From positions 1 to 59,637 of IMG/VR virus record IMGVR_UViG_3300047562_002733: a stretch of DNA of 59,637 nucleotides; one strand, 5' to 3'. Position numbers and translations under genes: made by a program. This document shows, piece by piece, positions 57,926-59,637 of this stretch (the stretch's first letter is position 1; every line of letters begins with the position of its first letter). This DNA is from a virus. Below the pieces are notes generated by a model. That model was not told where the DNA came from and did no database searches. It saw nothing but the letters and a program-made list of their open reading frames with translations.

Positions 57926-57959
57926 GACCGTGAGCAGGGCGGAGCCGCTGTTCACGATC
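57926..57959. repeat. Array palindrome R20 (class III)
   Basis: Arms GACCGTGAGCAG/CTGTTCACGATC with two mismatches, loop GGCGGAGCCG. Last copy; no gene follows directly. Confidence 0.8.
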
Positions 57960-58358
57960 GCGCCCACGCCGGGGCACCCGATCCGGGTTCGCGATCACGG
58001 GGGAGCGGGGGAAACGGGGTATATAATAGTATTCCGAAAGCGGCTTAGGGATACGAGGTTAGGAGGTTGTGAGTATTTTTGCTTAAGATAATCGTGAGTT
58101 ATAAGTTTCGAGCCAACAGAGGAGGGGAGAAATTTGTGCGGCAGTGTGTTATAAGCCTGGCGGCGCCATTTCCGGTCCGCGATATACGTTATATATAGGT
58201 ACTTTAGTCGAAGGCTGCCAGGACGAACACTTATACCTTATCGCCTAGTCGGTCCGCGATCTGGCATGACGTGTGTATATAGACTGCCATGTCAGATCGA
58301 CGACGGGCTTCAGTAAGCTACCCCTAGCCCGAGAATGCTATACCTTATATATAGGTAC
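57960..58358. other. Non-coding stretch with internal direct repeats
   Basis: No convincing gene. Contains TATAAT at 58022-58027, an 11-mer CGGTCCGCGAT at 58173 and 58250, and a 14-mer TTATATATAGGTAC at 58189 and 58345, plus TATACCTTAT twice. May encode RNAs, hold several promoters or be a cis-acting site. Confidence 0.5.
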
Positions 58359-58395
58359 AAAAAACCGCCGACAGGGCAATGATGACCTTCGGCGG
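58359..58395 (-). terminator. Terminator for the leftward right-end genes
   Basis: Stem CCGCCGA/TCGGCGG with a long loop, then TTTTTT on the minus strand. Confidence 0.65.
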
Positions 58396-58407
58396 CATCT
58401 TCTGCCC

Positions 58408-58566
58408 CTAGAATGGGCTGATGGCTAAGAAGTATGCCGCCAGGATAGACCCCATTAACAGGAAGCAGATAGCCGGCCAGGGGTCGTAGGGGTCGTATAT
58501 TTCTATCGTAATGTTAAGAATTGCTAACAAAACAAGGGCTGAAGTTAGTGCGCTTACGAAATTCAT
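58408..58566 (-). CDS. Small membrane protein (52 aa)
   Basis: Two hydrophobic helices (SALTSALVLLAILNITIEI and PAICFLLMGSILAAYFLAI) around YDPYDPW. Preceded by TATACC and an A-rich stretch. Confidence 0.6.
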   Translation of the reverse strand: MNFVSALTSALVLLAILNITIEIYDPYDPWPAICFLLMGSILAAYFLAISPF

Positions 58567-58595
58567 CTTTTTTGGTATACTTTTTTTAGATGCAC

Positions 58596-58838
58596 TTAGT
58601 CCTGCTCTGGTATCTCATACGGAGGGTGACTCATCTGCTCATCGTAGTCATCTTCCTCCTCTAAAATCTCGATAATTTCGGTCAGGAAGTAGGTAATATT
58701 ACTCAATTTGTGCATTAAATAAAGACATTGGAATACTAATACCCATACCCCCAACTCCCCCAAAGAAACACCAAAACCGAGAACGCTAAAACTGGTTGAC
58801 ACCACAGCAAACCCCAGAAACAACAAGGACCCCAACAT
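58596..58838 (-). CDS. Small membrane protein (80 aa) with acidic tail
   Basis: Hydrophobic residues 1-45 (two helices), then EIIEILEEEDDYDEQMSHPP. Starts from the divergent promoter region. Unknown function. Confidence 0.6.
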   Translation of the reverse strand: MLGSLLFLGFAVVSTSFSVLGFGVSLGELGVWVLVFQCLYLMHKLSNITYFLTEIIEILEEEDDYDEQMSHPPYEIPEQD

Positions 58839-58878
58839 ATAACGCTATCGTTATACCGACATACCAGGAGCCTCCATC
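58839..58878. promoter_or_regulatory. Divergent promoter region
   Basis: TTATAC on the plus strand (58851-58856) and GTTATA on the minus strand between diverging small genes; AGGAG for the plus gene lies at its right end. Confidence 0.45.
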
Positions 58879-59037
58879 ATGACCGACATCAGGATTGCGA
58901 TCGACGTATTCATCACGATGATGTTCGTAGAAGTGATCATAAAGCCGACAGCAATCATCCTAGGGAAATGGTTATTGCGCAAGGCAGACAAGAGGGTGAA
59001 ATGGATCCCGGACTGGCTGTATTCAAGCACTAATTAA
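58879..59037 (+). CDS. Small amphipathic/membrane protein (52 aa)
   Basis: ATG 8 nt after AGGAG. MTDIRIAIDVFITMMFVEVI is a hydrophobic helix, followed by a basic C-terminal part (LRKADKRVKWIPDW). Overlaps the next leftward gene tail-to-tail by 8 nt. Confidence 0.6.
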   Translation: MTDIRIAIDVFITMMFVEVIIKPTAIILGKWLLRKADKRVKWIPDWLYSSTN

Positions 59038-59200
59038 ACTCAAAGGAGGCCCAGGTTCCGCACCAATCGGAGCAGGAAACGACCGGCCAACCATCGTGTC
59101 GGTCCTTGGGTTCAGCGTGACATTCAAGAGAATCACTGCGTGCAACGACGTAGTAACAGTTAGCGCAGTTCTGCTCTTTTTTCGGGAGATAGTTTACCAT
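59030..59200 (-). CDS. Cys-rich zinc-binding-type protein (56 aa)
   Basis: MVNYLPKKEQNCANCYYVVA..., LECHAEP and SCSDWCGTW: C-x2-C, a single Cys and C-x3-C spacing suit a small zinc or iron-sulfur knuckle. ATG is one base past the upstream stop. Confidence 0.6.
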   Translation of the reverse strand: MVNYLPKKEQNCANCYYVVARSDSLECHAEPKDRHDGWPVVSCSDWCGTWASFEFN

Positions 59201-59201
59201 T

Positions 59202-59528
59202 TCACGAACGCTTGTTAACAACATCAATCATACGCTGCCTGGCGGCGGCACGGACTTCTTTTTCTTGAATCGTCATCAAGGATTCCAGCCTTGATGCCGC
59301 GACCTCAGGGTCACCTTTACGAATGCAATCAGCAGGCGACCGAAGGTCGCGGAGCTTCCAGACCAGGAGATAACCAGGCGCTCCACCACCGGCCCCCAGG
59401 TCAGTGAAACGGAGCAAATCACCATTACGAGCGACGGCCTTCAGGGCAACCCGGCGATCAGTGGTGTACAGCTCAACGGTCTGGTCGTGGTAGTCCCACA
59501 CCAGGGTCGATTCACGAAATTCAGCCAT
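59202..59528 (-). CDS. Hypothetical protein (108 aa)
   Basis: ATG at 59528. Beta part STLVWDYHDQTVELYTTDRR then helices with basic residues (ASRLESLMTIQEKEVRAAAR). The 109 bp to its right show no gene start. Confidence 0.55.
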   Translation of the reverse strand: MAEFRESTLVWDYHDQTVELYTTDRRVALKAVARNGDLLRFTDLGAGGGAPGYLLVWKLRDLRSPADCIRKGDPEVAASRLESLMTIQEKEVRAAARQRMIDVVNKRS

Positions 59529-59637
59529 CAATCAACAACCCAACCACCACCATCATAACGCCATACCCCCACAACATGGCATTTTTCCCAATAAATCACC
59601 ACCAGCAACACCATCCCAACCCCCCTCAGGTACATCG

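Noticed and set aside
48797-57959. CRISPR array
   Set aside because: Repeats are spaced by whole genes of 150-1900 bp, not by uniform 30-40-bp spacers, and no cas genes are present.
48797-57959. Integron attC sites
   Set aside because: The architecture (ORF plus palindrome) is similar, but the GTTRRRY core sites and a tyrosine integron integrase are not seen.
57961-58010. tRNA gene
   Set aside because: GGGTTCGCGATC recalls a T-arm, but no acceptor stem or anticodon arm can be folded around it.

Overview
The window is a 59.6-kb piece of the genome of a tailed, siphovirus-like phage. It carries a large and small terminase, an HK97-fold-type major capsid protein with a scaffold, a tail tube, a tail chaperone with a classical -1 frameshift, an 1855-residue tape measure, a fibre cluster and a two-domain endolysin. 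It starts inside nrdA, and no portal, prohead protease or integrase is visible, so it is not a complete genome. A cyanobacterial host is suggested by a 74-residue NblA-like protein (phycobilisome degradation adaptor type) and by the mixture of class I RNR, ThyX and phage sigma factors. That host call is inference, moderate at best.

Layout. (1) 1-13.6 kb, leftward: nucleotide metabolism (nrdA/nrdB, glutaredoxin, dNMP kinase, thyX), a DnaG-type primase, two sigma-70-like factors, terminase, and a recombination set (RecE-like PDDEXK nuclease, RusA, SSB, Sak3/DUF1071-like annealase). Genes are packed with ATGA, TAATG or GTGA overlaps and include several proteins under 60 aa. (2) 13.7-13.9 kb: seven 17-bp dyad repeats phased at about 22 bp, a probable replication origin or operator. 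Next to it, rightward, are a winged-helix initiator-like gene and a DnaB-type helicase (to 17.2 kb). (3) 17.2-48.4 kb, leftward: lysis genes, tail fibre modules, capsid/scaffold, distal tail, tape measure, tail tube, chaperones and connectors. Two HNH endonucleases are inserted. A recurrent GGYATMCTA motif upstream of several structural genes may be a late promoter.

(4) 48.4-58 kb is the unusual part. Twenty imperfect palindromes of 34-43 nt (plus one decayed copy) separate the region into units that mostly hold one small gene each, on either strand. The first 17 share a hairpin core of the form GGTCC-N4-GGCC inside longer arms. The outer arms change from class to class but stay complementary. 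The arms carry the stop codons of many adjacent genes, read from both sides, and several genes start from a shared leader (GGAGCCAATCCAATG). Identical cores occur as adjacent pairs flanking single genes, and all four combinations of left and right arm variants occur in one class. I read this as a phage gene-cassette array that grows or reshuffles by recombination at the palindromes. It resembles in principle the promoter/stem-loop cassettes of T4-type phages and the start-associated sequences of some mycobacteriophages, but has its own sequence and architecture. No dedicated recombinase lies in the window; the phage's own exonuclease/annealase pair is the obvious candidate engine.

(5) 58-59.6 kb: an AT-rich, repeat-containing non-coding stretch, then small membrane and zinc-ribbon-like genes around a divergent promoter.
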